A stretch of 64,000 nucleotides of DNA, taken from assembly GCF_000469135.2 (NCBI RefSeq), contig NZ_CP048117.1, positions 3,199,501-3,263,500 of the forward strand, read 5' to 3'. A program made the translations under genes and the position numbers. This document shows, in pieces, positions 16,818 to 25,118 of this stretch. A model generated the notes under the pieces. It saw nothing but the letters and a program-made list of their open reading frames with translations, was not told where the DNA came from and made no database searches. Positions within the stretch are counted from its first letter, which is position 1, and each line of letters begins with the position of its first letter. Source of the DNA: Bacillus sp. SB49 (GTDB taxonomy: Bacteria; Bacillota; Bacilli; Bacillales; Halobacillaceae).

Positions 16818-19037
16818 TTACTTCAAATAACCGGCGATTTCATTACGCAGTTGATCGGTTACGACACCACCGATGACGTCCAGACGATCGACGACGTTCT
16901 CGCGGCCGTATGTTTGTAACAGCTCTTTCATATCTGGATCAAGATCTTTTCCGACGAGAATCAGCGGTGCAGATGTCTTCGCTGATAAGGAGGATGCTGT
17001 GAGCGCATCCGGATAGTTCGTTCCTGTCGCTGTCAGGACGGTATCCGCATGGAGCTCATCCTCGAAGTGACGGATCGCTTCGACGACGGTTCCATAACGC
17101 GTCGCACCAGACAAGCGGACGACACGGTCTGCCCCGTTGTTGTTGATGATCGCTTTCTCGACTTTTTCAGAAACGACGGCTGTTCCACCGAGGATCGCTA
17201 CTTCTTTCCCTGCAAGATAAGCGAGGCTTTCGTCCCCGATTTCCTCTTTATCTGTCAAAATGATCGACCAGCCGTTCGCTGCTGCGATCGCTGATGCTTC
17301 CAGTGCATCCGGGAAGCTTGTGCTGGAAGCGACGAAGACACCTTCTGCATTCGTCAGATGTTTGTTGATCGCAATGTTCGATTCGATCCTTGTCTTACCG
17401 GAAATACGCTCGACGGCGTAGTTCTTCTTCAACTGATCCTCCACTTTTTTGGACAGGGCATTCTCTCCACCGAGAAGCAGAACCTTGTCCGCCTTCAGAC
17501 GGGCGAGTTCCTGACTCACTTCGGTGCTTAACGATTCCGTCCGGTTCAAGAGGATCGGTGCATTGTCATACTTCGCAGCAAGCGGTCCTGCCGACAGGGC
17601 GTCCGCAAATTCGAACGCTGTCGCAAGAACGACGGTGCGGCTTCCGCTCTGGAATCCGTTCGGATACAGCTCTTTCGATACTTCGACAGCCGTCTTCATC
17701 CGGTCTTTTCCGGAGAGCTTCTTCGTATCGAACGCATAGCTGTAGCCGGATTCGATATTATCCCAGACGACATCTCCCGATTGGGTGTTCGTCACTTTCG
17801 TGTTCTTCCAATGTTTCGCATAGGCGACCGCTTCGTCCTCTCTATAGAAGGAAGCAAGACTGCCTTTCTCTGTATGGGTTACGTCATAGATTTCTTTCAA
17901 ATAGTTCGTCCAGACGACCTTGTCGTTCTTCTCGTTGATGACGGACGTATTCTTCCATTTCTTCGCATAGGCGACGGCTTCGTCTTCCGTATAGGCTTCA
18001 AAGAGCGTGCCTTGGTTGGAGTGGACGACCTTATAGCTCTTATCCAGGTAGTTGGACCAGATCACACGGCCTTCCTTGTTATCGACGACGCGCATGTTCT
18101 TCCACTTCTTCGCATGGGCAATCGCTTCGTCCCGATCCAAGAACAACTCTGTCGCCGAGCTGTTGGAAGAATGATAGACGCCGTAGCGTTTATTGATATT
18201 GTTATAGATTCGCTCCTGGGCATACTTGTCGAAGACATAGACGTTGTCCTTCGACTCGGCATAATCGAGCGCTTCGCCCTTATCTTCGGTACGCTTCAAC
18301 AGCTCATCGTCATGGGTGCGGACTTCATACACTTGGAAAAACTCATCCGCTGCCTTCACGACAGCCGCTGCCGCCTGATTTTGGAAGGATGCCGTTTGGA
18401 TCAGCTTCTCTTCCTCCGGATTCGACATGTAGCCGAATTCGAGGAGAGCGGACGGCATCTGGGCATTCCTTGTCACATACAGGTTGCCGGGCACCTTGCC
18501 CCGTCCTTCTTTCAGCGGCGTTCCCGCCAAAATGTTCTTATGTACTGCATTCGTCAGCCGCTTACTCTCCGGTGCATACTCGATCTGCATCGGGTCCGGC
18601 GGGTATGTAGAACTGATCGTATCCATATCGAAATAATACGTTTCATACCCTCTCATATAAGGGTTGGATGGAAGCGCGTTCGAATGAATGGAAAGGAAAA
18701 TGGCATTGTCATTGTTCCCTTTCACATAGTCGTTCCCGTTGTCCGACCGCATCTTCAGATCGGTGCGGAGGACGGACGAGAATTGCGTATCGCCTTCCCG
18801 TGTCATATGTACGTCATACCCCTCGGCCTCAAGTGCCGCCTTCATTTTCTTGGCTGTTTCCAAGTTGAAATGCTTCTCATAATAACCCGTCGATGCACCG
18901 GAATAGCCGGTGGTTCCGGAATAGATTCCTCCGTGTCCCGGGTCGAGGACGACGGTCCGTTCCGCCGCAGCTTCCGTAGGGAAGATGGCGAATAAACTGA
19001 ATAGAACAAAGAAACTGAGCACGTGGATCTTCTTCAT
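16818..19037 (-). CDS. N-acetylmuramoyl-L-alanine amidase with repeat domain and CWB2 repeats
   Basis: A 739-residue secreted enzyme. A signal peptide is followed by an Amidase_3 domain (about 27-225) with the zinc motif DPGHGG, a conserved Glu in YYEKHFN, SIHSNA, and the catalytic-Glu segment LLEFGYMSN. Residues about 240-435 contain four tandem repeats of some 50 residues, each with AIAHAKKWKN- or AVAYAKKWKN-type cores and a WxN(Y) end. Three CWB2 repeats fill 440-739. It cuts the stem peptide from peptidoglycan. B. subtilis LytC has the same parts in reverse order (CWB2 first). Strong TAGGAGG ribosome site; it is the first gene of its operon. Confidence 0.92.
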   Translation of the reverse strand: MKKIHVLSFFVLFSLFAIFPTEAAAERTVVLDPGHGGIYSGTTGYSGASTGYYEKHFNLETAKKMKAALEAEGYDVHMTREGDTQFSSVLRTDLKMRSDNGNDYVKGNNDNAIFLSIHSNALPSNPYMRGYETYYFDMDTISSTYPPDPMQIEYAPESKRLTNAVHKNILAGTPLKEGRGKVPGNLYVTRNAQMPSALLEFGYMSNPEEEKLIQTASFQNQAAAAVVKAADEFFQVYEVRTHDDELLKRTEDKGEALDYAESKDNVYVFDKYAQERIYNNINKRYGVYHSSNSSATELFLDRDEAIAHAKKWKNMRVVDNKEGRVIWSNYLDKSYKVVHSNQGTLFEAYTEDEAVAYAKKWKNTSVINEKNDKVVWTNYLKEIYDVTHTEKGSLASFYREDEAVAYAKHWKNTKVTNTQSGDVVWDNIESGYSYAFDTKKLSGKDRMKTAVEVSKELYPNGFQSGSRTVVLATAFEFADALSAGPLAAKYDNAPILLNRTESLSTEVSQELARLKADKVLLLGGENALSKKVEDQLKKNYAVERISGKTRIESNIAINKHLTNAEGVFVASSTSFPDALEASAIAAANGWSIILTDKEEIGDESLAYLAGKEVAILGGTAVVSEKVEKAIINNNGADRVVRLSGATRYGTVVEAIRHFEDELHADTVLTATGTNYPDALTASSLSAKTSAPLILVGKDLDPDMKELLQTYGRENVVDRLDVIGGVVTDQLRNEIAGYLK

Positions 19038-19523
19038 GATTACCTCCTATTTGGTCTGTGTTTGCCCGAAAGCAGTGCTGCTTCCCTTCCTCTTGTTCGG
19101 TTTCTCACGATGTTCTGCTGGATTGAAGTAATAGGAATAGAGAATAAGGCGGTACGTGTTGTAAGAATCGGAAAAAAATAAACGCGAGGATGAAAAGATT
19201 CTCCGTCTTTTGACCTACTCTTTTCTATCAAAAGAAGGAGCCGTGTGCTAAGAAACTTCACTCGATCGTCTTCCGAACGGAGAGAAATCTCTCTCCTTCT
19301 TTCATCGGCTGAGGGGGTCTGGATGTTTAACAGAAAACGACAAAATGCCATATTTTTCACGTGTATCCATGGGAATAGTTTCTTATTCTACACAGAACCT
19401 CATTATATCGGAGGTACTGACAACAAACAATGGCGCTTGGGGTTCATTTGCAAGATTGCAAGTATTTAGGAGTATAGTAATGGGGGTTTTATAGAAAAAT
19501 AGGACTAATATTCTGTTTTTTTC
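19038..19523. other. Long region upstream of the wall-hydrolase operon
   Basis: About 490 bases between the amidase start and the tagA terminator. No convincing gene. A CTTTT...AAAAG hairpin lies near 19217, and a minus-strand TCCGATAT at 19405-19412 matches seven of eight bases of the SigD -10 box, but no TAAA occurs at the right distance. A rightward 74-residue frame at 19245 has neither a ribosome site nor a family resemblance. The length suggests complex promoter control of the hydrolases. Confidence 0.35.
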
Positions 19524-19562
19524 ATAAAAAAATCCAGATGCGTCTCTTCTACGCATCCGGAT
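19524..19562 (-). terminator. Terminator after the tagA-like gene
   Basis: On the minus strand CCGGATGCGT pairs with ACGCATCTGG around a 7-base loop, then TTTTTTTAT. It follows the tagA-like stop by 13 bases. Confidence 0.85.
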
Positions 19563-19575
19563 GGTAAAACTCTAG

Positions 19576-20289
19576 TTATTTTTTAGCCTTCCACACTTTC
19601 AGAAGGAAAAGCGGGAGACGGATTTGGCGTTTGATCCGCCACGGTTCGGAAATCAGACGATACAGCCACTCCAGACCGAAGCGCTGGAAAACGGCAGGCG
19701 CCCGTTTGATCCGGCCGGACAGCACGTCGAACGAGCCGCCGACGCCTTGGAAGATGCTCACGTCGAGCTTATCCATGTTCTCGACGATCCAGTATTCCTG
19801 ACGCGGGCTGCCTAGTGCGACGAAAAGGATGTCGGGCTTTGCCGCGTTGATCGTTTCGATGATCTTCTGCTCGTCCTTCTCGTAGCCGTCGATGACACCG
19901 GCGACGTTCAGTCCCGGAAATTCTTCGATCAGCTTGTCCTTCGCTTCTTCCGCGATGCCCGGCTTCGCACCGTAGAGAAAGACGGATTTGTCGTTTTCCT
20001 GAGCGAGACCGCACAGCGTCATCAGCATGTCGATACCTGTGACGCGCTCTTTGATGCTGCCCTTGTTGAGCTTGGAAGCGATCAGGACTCCTACTCCGTC
20101 CGGAATCTGATAAGTCGCTTTATTAAGCAGGTTCTTCAAATCGGCATCTTCCTGGGCTTTCAGAATCTTCTCCGGGTTGATCGCGACGACGAACGACTGC
20201 TTCTTGTTTTCGATATCTGCCAACACATTCCGCTTCAAGTCATTATAGGAATGACTGCTTACATCGACACCTAAAAACTGTTCCTTCAT
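19576..20289 (-). CDS. tagA: WecG/TagA/CpsF-family (GT26) glycosyltransferase
   Basis: A 237-residue GT26 enzyme. TagA adds ManNAc to undecaprenyl-PP-GlcNAc to form the linkage unit of wall teichoic acid; WecG adds ManNAcA to the same acceptor. Motifs seen are NPEKILKAQED, the catalytic-Asp segment PDGVGVLIASK, ALGSPRQEYWI, and GGSFDVLSGRIKRAP followed by the membrane-facing basic tail GLEWLYRLISEPWRIKRQ. The ribosome site AAGGTGAG is good. The immediately upstream gene is a UDP-ManNAc dehydrogenase, so the donor could be UDP-ManNAcA (WecG-like) rather than UDP-ManNAc; the symbol is by family. The lipid acceptor would be made by the tagO product 3.4 kb away. Confidence 0.88.
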   Translation of the reverse strand: MKEQFLGVDVSSHSYNDLKRNVLADIENKKQSFVVAINPEKILKAQEDADLKNLLNKATYQIPDGVGVLIASKLNKGSIKERVTGIDMLMTLCGLAQENDKSVFLYGAKPGIAEEAKDKLIEEFPGLNVAGVIDGYEKDEQKIIETINAAKPDILFVALGSPRQEYWIVENMDKLDVSIFQGVGGSFDVLSGRIKRAPAVFQRFGLEWLYRLISEPWRIKRQIRLPLFLLKVWKAKK

Positions 20290-20303
20290 GCTCTCACCTT
20301 AAC

Positions 20304-21581
20304 TTATCCATTCTTGGAATCGCCCAAACGCTTGGCGACGAATCCAGCAGCTTTCCATGTATCTAAATTGAGGGCGTTCTTCGTATCATAGACGACACGG
20401 CTGCCCATCTTATCTTTGATCGTTTCCGGATCGAGCTTCTTGAACTCGTCGTGGTCGGTCAAAATGACGACGATGTCCGCATCTTGGAGCGCCTCGTCCA
20501 TATCCTGCGTCTGGTTGGATACGACGTTCTCCTTGATATGCGGGTCATAAGACGTGAAGCTGATGCCGCGCTGAACAAGCTCCATGATGACCTTCAAGGA
20601 CGGGCTCTCCCGCTGGTCGTCGATGTTGGCTTTGAACGATAGTCCGAACAACGCGACTTTCGGGTCGTTGATGAACTGTTCCTTCATCAGCTTCTCGATC
20701 TGGTCGGCCGTATAGACAGGCATGTAATCATTCGTATTACGGGACAGCTGGATGATTTCCGAAATCTCCGGCTCGATCTCCGCTAAGAACCAAGGATCGA
20801 CCGCGATGCAGTGTCCACCGACGCCGGGACCTGGTGTATGGATGTTGACACGCGGGTGGAAGTTCGCAAGCTTGATCGCTTCCCACGCATTGACGCCGAT
20901 CTTGTCGCTGATGCGGGCAAGCTCGTTCGCGAACGCGATGTTCACGTCACGATACGTGTTCTCGATGACCTTTGCCATCTCCGCTGTCGTCGCATCCGTC
21001 AAATGGATCGTCCCTTTGACGAACGACTCGTACAATTCCTTCGTCATTTCGGAAGACTTGTCGTCGATTCCGCCGACGATGCGGTCGTTGTCGACAAGCT
21101 CCTGGAACACCTTCCCTGGAATGACGCGCTCCGGAGAGTGGGAGACGAACAATTCTTTACCAAGCTCAAGGCCCGTCTGCTCCAGGACCGGAAGCATGAC
21201 ATCCTCCACCGTACGCGGAGGTACCGTCGATTCAAGGATGACGAGGTTGCCTTCCTTCACGAACGGCACGATCGATTCTGTCGCTTTACGGACGTAATCG
21301 AGGTTGGCTGTTTTATCTTCACGGATCGGGGATGGAACAGCGATGACGAATACATCTGCCTCCGTCGGTTCAAGAGAAGCCTTGAACATGCCTGCATCCA
21401 CAGCCTCTTCCAGGCGCTCCTGCAGCCCGTTCTCTTCGATATGCAGCTGCTTGTTGTTGATCATTTCCACCGCTTTACGGTTGACGTCCACGCCGTGCAC
21501 CTGATGGCCATGAATGGCGAACATGACAGATGTAGGCAGACCGATATACCCTAAACCGACGACACACAGTGACTTCTTCAT
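20304..21581 (-). CDS. wecC: UDP-N-acetyl-D-mannosamine dehydrogenase family protein
   Basis: A 425-residue nucleotide-sugar dehydrogenase. The NAD motif VVGLGYIGLP opens the chain. The segments HSPERVIPGK, ENTYRDVNIAFANEL and GPGVGGHCIAVDPWF, with the catalytic Cys, point to the WecC subgroup acting on UDP-ManNAc rather than UDP-glucose (which has a GGxCxPKD motif). The product, UDP-ManNAcA, is used in several Gram-positive wall polysaccharides and would make the polymer acidic. It is cotranscribed with the tagA-like gene (14-base gap). No UDP-GlcNAc 2-epimerase gene, needed to supply UDP-ManNAc, is in the window. Confidence 0.9.
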   Translation of the reverse strand: MKKSLCVVGLGYIGLPTSVMFAIHGHQVHGVDVNRKAVEMINNKQLHIEENGLQERLEEAVDAGMFKASLEPTEADVFVIAVPSPIREDKTANLDYVRKATESIVPFVKEGNLVILESTVPPRTVEDVMLPVLEQTGLELGKELFVSHSPERVIPGKVFQELVDNDRIVGGIDDKSSEMTKELYESFVKGTIHLTDATTAEMAKVIENTYRDVNIAFANELARISDKIGVNAWEAIKLANFHPRVNIHTPGPGVGGHCIAVDPWFLAEIEPEISEIIQLSRNTNDYMPVYTADQIEKLMKEQFINDPKVALFGLSFKANIDDQRESPSLKVIMELVQRGISFTSYDPHIKENVVSNQTQDMDEALQDADIVVILTDHDEFKKLDPETIKDKMGSRVVYDTKNALNLDTWKAAGFVAKRLGDSKNG

Positions 21582-22045
21582 ACTACTATACTCCCTTTCT
21601 TTCTGACACGAACGTTGTGATCAGTGTGGTACCGTTTATTTGCATTCGTTTGTATATAGATGGATGAGTGACAAATTAGTCCTACTCCTTATAGCATTCG
21701 ACAACATCCGGCGTTTATGACGTTTGTTGTCATCTTTCTTATATAATGGATAAAAAAAAGCAAACTCTTGCCTGTGTTCCTCTTTTCTCCATTGTTCAAA
21801 CATTTCTAAGAAATAGGATCTCCGATTATCCATTGTAGCTCATTTCCGTAATCGGTTCTATCCTCATCATATAAACACATGCATCAATTATACTTCGAAG
21901 CGACCTGTTCCGACAACATCCAGCGGTGATATTTCCACAAACAGACAAATGTCCGCCTCTGAAGCGAACGGTTCATGCGCGGCGGGAGCTTTTTTTGCTA
22001 TACTGGATGCATGATTTTCTTCATATAGAAAGGAAAGAATCCGAA
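21582..22045. other. AT-rich divergent intergenic region
   Basis: This separates leftward wecC from rightward GNAT and should hold both promoters. Apart from a doubtful 65-codon frame at 21636-21833, I see no gene, repeat element or clear operator. Confidence 0.4.
21636..21833 (-). CDS. Doubtful small basic protein
   Basis: Sixty-five codons, rich in Arg, Lys and aromatic residues, starting MDNRRSYFLEMFEQW. Its only upstream purine-rich stretch (GGAAATGAG) is a weak ribosome site and there is no terminator. It resembles no family I know. It may be a chance frame in the wecC upstream region. Confidence 0.25.
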   Translation of the reverse strand: MDNRRSYFLEMFEQWRKEEHRQEFAFFYPLYKKDDNKRHKRRMLSNAIRSRTNLSLIHLYTNECK

Positions 22046-23062
22046 ATGACAGTCAGACGCTATCAACCAGGCGATGAAGCACAAATACAGACCCTGTTTA
22101 CGAAAACGTTCCATCAGGAGCGCCCGCTCGATGCGTGGGAATGGAAATTCAAACAGAACCCTAAACATAAAGAACCGTTCATCCTCGTCTTCGAGGAGGA
22201 TGGGAAAATTCTCGGTCACATCAGTCTCTGGCTGATGGATGCCTATATCAAAGGCGAAGTCACTACGGTCGGGATCCGTGTCGATACGATGGTCGACCCC
22301 GACGCCCGCGGGAAAGGCGTTTACAAGAAACTGAACGACGCCCTGCTCACCGAGGGGAAGAAAGCCGGCATCGAGTACTTGTACGGTTTTCCTGCACCGA
22401 AGGCGAAGGAGCTCTTCCTCCGCTACACCGGCGCGACCCATCTGACCGATATGCCGCGCTGGATGTACGTCCAGAAGCCGCTGCACCTGCTTTCCACCAA
22501 GTTCAAACCGCTGAAGGCCGTGAAATCGCTGGACGGCCTCTATACGAAGCTCCGTTCTCCGAAGGGGCAGTTGGACGGCTATGAGAAAAAAGAAATCACC
22601 CGCTGTGACGAAGCGTTCGACCGCCTCGCGGAACAGACGAAGCACATGGCGGACGGGCTGGTCGTCCGGGACAGTGCCTACTTGAACTGGCGCTATTTCG
22701 ACCATCCGACGAAAACGTATAAAATGATTGCTCTATATAAGGAAGGCGAGCTGAAGGGCTATGTCATCACACACCAAAGCGAAGGGTCGTTTACGAACGG
22801 TCTCTTGATCGACTGGCTCGGCGTCGATGAACATGTGTGGCCGGTGCTCCTCGATCAGGCGCTGCTGGAGCTGAAGCATGCGGATGTCGTCCAATCCTGG
22901 GCGCTGCCTCATACGTTCGCCGCCGGCATCCTGAAAGCGAAGGGCTTCGTCCATAAAGACAGTCCGATGCCGCTCGTAGGAAAAGACCTCCACACGCGGA
23001 CGGAAGAAATGAACGACCAGACGAAGTGGTACATCACTCCGGGGGATGTCGATTCGTATTAA
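22046..23062 (+). CDS. GNAT-family N-acetyltransferase
   Basis: About 338 residues. The N-terminal half is a GNAT fold: VRRYQPGDEAQI opens it, and the acetyl-CoA loop region reads VDPDARGKGVYKKLND (the R/Q-x-x-G-x-G/A type). The C-terminal half looks like a second, degenerate GNAT-like domain, as in the Eis-type (Acetyltransf_9) proteins. I place the start at ATG 22046, with AAAGGA upstream; an earlier in-frame start adds an implausible 40 residues. It stands alone between wecC and tagO, so acetylation of a wall-sugar or protein amine is possible but unproven. Its own terminator follows. Confidence 0.8.
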   Translation: MTVRRYQPGDEAQIQTLFTKTFHQERPLDAWEWKFKQNPKHKEPFILVFEEDGKILGHISLWLMDAYIKGEVTTVGIRVDTMVDPDARGKGVYKKLNDALLTEGKKAGIEYLYGFPAPKAKELFLRYTGATHLTDMPRWMYVQKPLHLLSTKFKPLKAVKSLDGLYTKLRSPKGQLDGYEKKEITRCDEAFDRLAEQTKHMADGLVVRDSAYLNWRYFDHPTKTYKMIALYKEGELKGYVITHQSEGSFTNGLLIDWLGVDEHVWPVLLDQALLELKHADVVQSWALPHTFAAGILKAKGFVHKDSPMPLVGKDLHTRTEEMNDQTKWYITPGDVDSY

Positions 23063-23111
23063 TCGGTTTGTAATCCACCCCCAATAACTTTTGTCACGAA
23101 GGTATCATCAT

Positions 23112-23146
23112 AAAAAACCCCCTCGGTTCATTCAAGGGGGTTTCTT
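23112..23146 (+). terminator. Terminator of the GNAT gene
   Basis: Stem AAACCCCCT with AGGGGGTTT around an 11-base loop, followed by CTTATC; 50 bases after the stop codon. Confidence 0.8.
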
Positions 23147-23154
23147 ATCAATAT

Positions 23155-23291
23155 GGAGAGGACCGGGCTCCGGGAAATGGGACGCTTTCCACGGGGCGGC
23201 CGCTGAGCCTCCTCATCGCATTCGCTCTTCCGGGGTCTCACCTATTCCGCTAATCCCGTTGGAGTCTGCCCATTTCCCTCCGCCCTTTGCT
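23155..23291 (-). repeat. Dispersed GC-rich structured element, copy 3 (type B)
   Basis: Minus-strand copy of the second subfamily: GCAAAGGGCGGAGGGAAATGGGCAGACTCC, then GGTGAGACCCCGGAAGAGC and GCTCAGCGGCCGCCC, ending ATGGAAAGCG-type. The arms GGGAAATGGG and CCCATTTCCC pair perfectly. The same positions read GGGAGTTGGG/CCCAACTCCC in the copy at 29236, so both sides have changed together. Confidence 0.88.
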
Positions 23292-23395
23292 GAAATTAGC
23301 GTTCCGTAATTAGATACAAACGCTGAGTGGGACTTCTGCGGGTGATTTCTTTCGTTAGAACCCCTCGCGGAAGAACATCTAAAAATGTAGAAGCC

Positions 23396-23430
23396 AAAAA
23401 CACCGAATCGAAATCGATTCGGTGTTTTTA
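23396..23430. terminator. Bidirectional hairpin terminator between two repeat copies
   Basis: Perfect stem AAAAACACCGAATCG with its complement around AAAT, ending in TTTTTA. No gene ends immediately here; it lies between two repeat elements in the tagO-GNAT convergent gap. Confidence 0.7.
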
Positions 23431-23484
23431 TACTTCTAATAAAAGGGAGAAAAGTAAGACGGCACTCCCATCACGCCTGACACT

Positions 23485-23622
23485 CATCAGCTGTTGATCG
23501 GAGGGGAAGGAGGAGACTCCTGCGGGAAAAGCGAGACAGGAGAGACCCCGGAAGAGCGGAGCTCTGAGGAGGCTCGCCGACCGCCCGCGGAAAGCGCAGC
23601 CTTCCCCGGAGATTAACAGCGT
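23485..23622 (+). repeat. Dispersed GC-rich structured element, copy 4 (type A)
   Basis: Plus-strand copy. Outer arms GCTGTTGATC and GATTAACAGC pair (one G-U), then GGGGAAGG with CCTTCCCC. The core reads GAGACTCCTGCGGGAAAAGC, GGAGAGACCCCGGAAGAGC, GGAGGCTCGCCGACCGCCC, GGAAAGC. The arm sequences differ from copies 2, 8 and 10 yet still match each other. Confidence 0.9.
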
Positions 23623-23663
23623 CGCCTGTGAGCCGGAATGAAAATTACTTCTTTGACAAGCAG

Positions 23664-23694
23664 AAAAAAAGAGCGGGGAAATCCCCGCTCTTTT
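23664..23694 (-). terminator. Terminator of tagO
   Basis: On the minus strand AAAAGAGCGGGGA pairs with TCCCCGCTCTTTT, then TTTCTGCTT. The stop codon of tagO forms the edge of the 5' arm, so there is no spacer between gene and terminator. Confidence 0.85.
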
Positions 23695-24778
23695 AACCTT
23701 CTTCTTTTCTTTTTTCCTTCTTCCCTCTCGAAAACAGCCCGATGACCGGACGCTTTCCGCCGGATACCACACCCGTCATCTCCGCAAACAGATGAAGCAG
23801 GAACAAAATCACGATCGTAATGATCAACGATATGCCGAACGAAGTCAGCGAGAACAAGAGTGCCAGGAAACCGAAAATCGCACTGAACGCATAAATGATC
23901 AATACCGTCGTCCGGTGGCTGAAGCCGGCCGCCAGAATCTGATAGTGGATATGCTTGTTATCCGGCATCATGATCTTCTGCTTGTTGATGAGCCTGCGCA
24001 GGATCGAGAACAACGTATCGAACACAGGAATCGCAAGCACAATGATCGGAATGATGAAGCTGAACAACGTCACGTTCTTGAACAGACCGACCATCGAGAT
24101 GACGGCCATCGAATACCCGAGGAACAAGGACCCTGTATCGCCCATATAAATCGACGCCGGGTAGAAGTTATGGAACAGAAAGCCGATGTTCGAACCGATC
24201 AGCACGACACAGAGGTAAACAATCGCGACCTGCGGCTCGATGGCAAGTGCCATGACGGCGATACTGATCAGCGATATGGTCGACACGCCGGCAGCGAGGC
24301 CGTCGAGGCCGTCGATCAAGTTGATCGCGTTCGTAATCCCGATGATCCAGAAGAACGACAAGAGGATACTGACAGGATCACTGAGCGTCACCATACCGAT
24401 GAACGGTATACTGAGTACGTCGATCTGCAGTCCCGAGAAAATCAGGATCAGCGCCGCGATCACCTGACCGGCCAGCTTATAGAGCGGGCGGATCTGGAAG
24501 CGGTCGTCAAGCAGTCCCGTCAGGACGATGACGAATCCGCCGATACAGATCGGCAGGAGATACGGTACATCAGGTCGCGTGTACAAAAGCCCTGCCGCCG
24601 TACCACCGAAGATCGCCAGCCCTCCCATACGGGGAGTGATTTCTTTATGTATTTTTCTCATTTCCGGATAGTCCATCATCTTCCACTTTACAGCAAGCTT
24701 CATGACCGGAAAAACCAGCACATAACTGACGGCCATGGACAAAAGAATAGCAATGGTCAAGTCTATATAAATGTTCAT
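23693..24778 (-). CDS. tagO: Undecaprenyl-phosphate N-acetylglucosaminyl-1-phosphate transferase
   Basis: About 361 residues with roughly eleven membrane helices, WecA/TagO branch of the MraY family. It moves GlcNAc-1-P from UDP-GlcNAc to undecaprenyl phosphate, the first step of wall teichoic acid and related wall glycans. Signatures: RKIHKEITPRMGGLAIF, the catalytic DGLDGLAAG region near residue 155, FHNFYPASIYMGDTGSLFLG, and a HIHY segment in the last cytoplasmic loop. The ATG at 24778 has GTGAGGA 6 bases upstream; another ATG four codons earlier is less well placed. It has its own promoter region and terminator. Confidence 0.93.
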   Translation of the reverse strand: MNIYIDLTIAILLSMAVSYVLVFPVMKLAVKWKMMDYPEMRKIHKEITPRMGGLAIFGGTAAGLLYTRPDVPYLLPICIGGFVIVLTGLLDDRFQIRPLYKLAGQVIAALILIFSGLQIDVLSIPFIGMVTLSDPVSILLSFFWIIGITNAINLIDGLDGLAAGVSTISLISIAVMALAIEPQVAIVYLCVVLIGSNIGFLFHNFYPASIYMGDTGSLFLGYSMAVISMVGLFKNVTLFSFIIPIIVLAIPVFDTLFSILRRLINKQKIMMPDNKHIHYQILAAGFSHRTTVLIIYAFSAIFGFLALLFSLTSFGISLIITIVILFLLHLFAEMTGVVSGGKRPVIGLFSRGKKEKRKEEG

Positions 24779-24814
24779 ACAAATCCTCACTAACTATTTT
24801 TAGTCTTTCGTTTT

Positions 24815-24870
24815 GAGACAACGCTAACATTATATCACAGGTGAAGGCGAGTTTTGTCAAACGTTGTCTC
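24815..24870 (-). promoter_or_regulatory. tagO promoter flanked by a 9-bp inverted repeat
   Basis: On the minus strand a TTGACA (-35, 24855-24860) precedes GATATAAT, with the -10 either GATATA (spacing 18) or TATAAT (spacing 20). GAGACAACG at 24815-24823 and its exact complement CGTTGTCTC at 24862-24870 flank this core on both sides. This arrangement suggests an operator whose occupancy would block or loop the promoter; the regulator is unknown. Confidence 0.55.
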
Positions 24871-24968
24871 TATTTTTCGTCAATTTCGATAGTTACATCG
24901 ACTTACACGCGAGGGAGCCTGCTCGAAGGGGTACAGCAAATATGGCGGAAAAACAAGAGGGTAAAATG

Positions 24969-24996
24969 AAAACAGCGTCCGGATGGACGCTGTTTT
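24969..24996. terminator. Terminator of the 37-residue gene
   Basis: Perfect stem AAACAGCGTCC/GGACGCTGTTT around a 4-base loop, T-rich on both sides; it lies 9 bases past the stop of the small gene at 25005-25118. Confidence 0.8.
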
Positions 24997-25004
24997 CTAT
25001 CTAT

Positions 25005-25118
25005 TTATCGTTGTTGTAATTCTTCAATCATATGGTCGATGACTTCTCTTGATGATAGCAGCTCAGAGTTCTCTGTCTTCTGAATGATGTTCTGTAACAA
25101 TTCCTTTAAATTATCCAT
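25005..25118 (-). CDS. 37-residue predicted helical protein
   Basis: A short gene with a very strong ribosome site (AAGGTGG, 6 bases before ATG) and its own terminator, which together make it convincing. The product starts MDNLKELLQNIIQKTENSEL and ends EELQQR; it is probably two short helices. The size and charge pattern recall small Bacillaceae sporulation regulators (Spo0E- or SinI-type), but neither the Spo0E SQELD motif nor the SinI core is present, so I give no function. Confidence 0.65.
   Translation of the reverse strand: MDNLKELLQNIIQKTENSELLSSREVIDHMIEELQQR

Noticed and set aside
19405-19431. SigD-type promoter for the wall-hydrolase operon
   Set aside because: TCCGATAT matches the -10 box at seven of eight, but no TAAA lies 15 bases upstream.
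19245-19469. 74-codon rightward frame upstream of the amidase
   Set aside because: No ribosome site, no family resemblance, and it lies in a likely promoter region.
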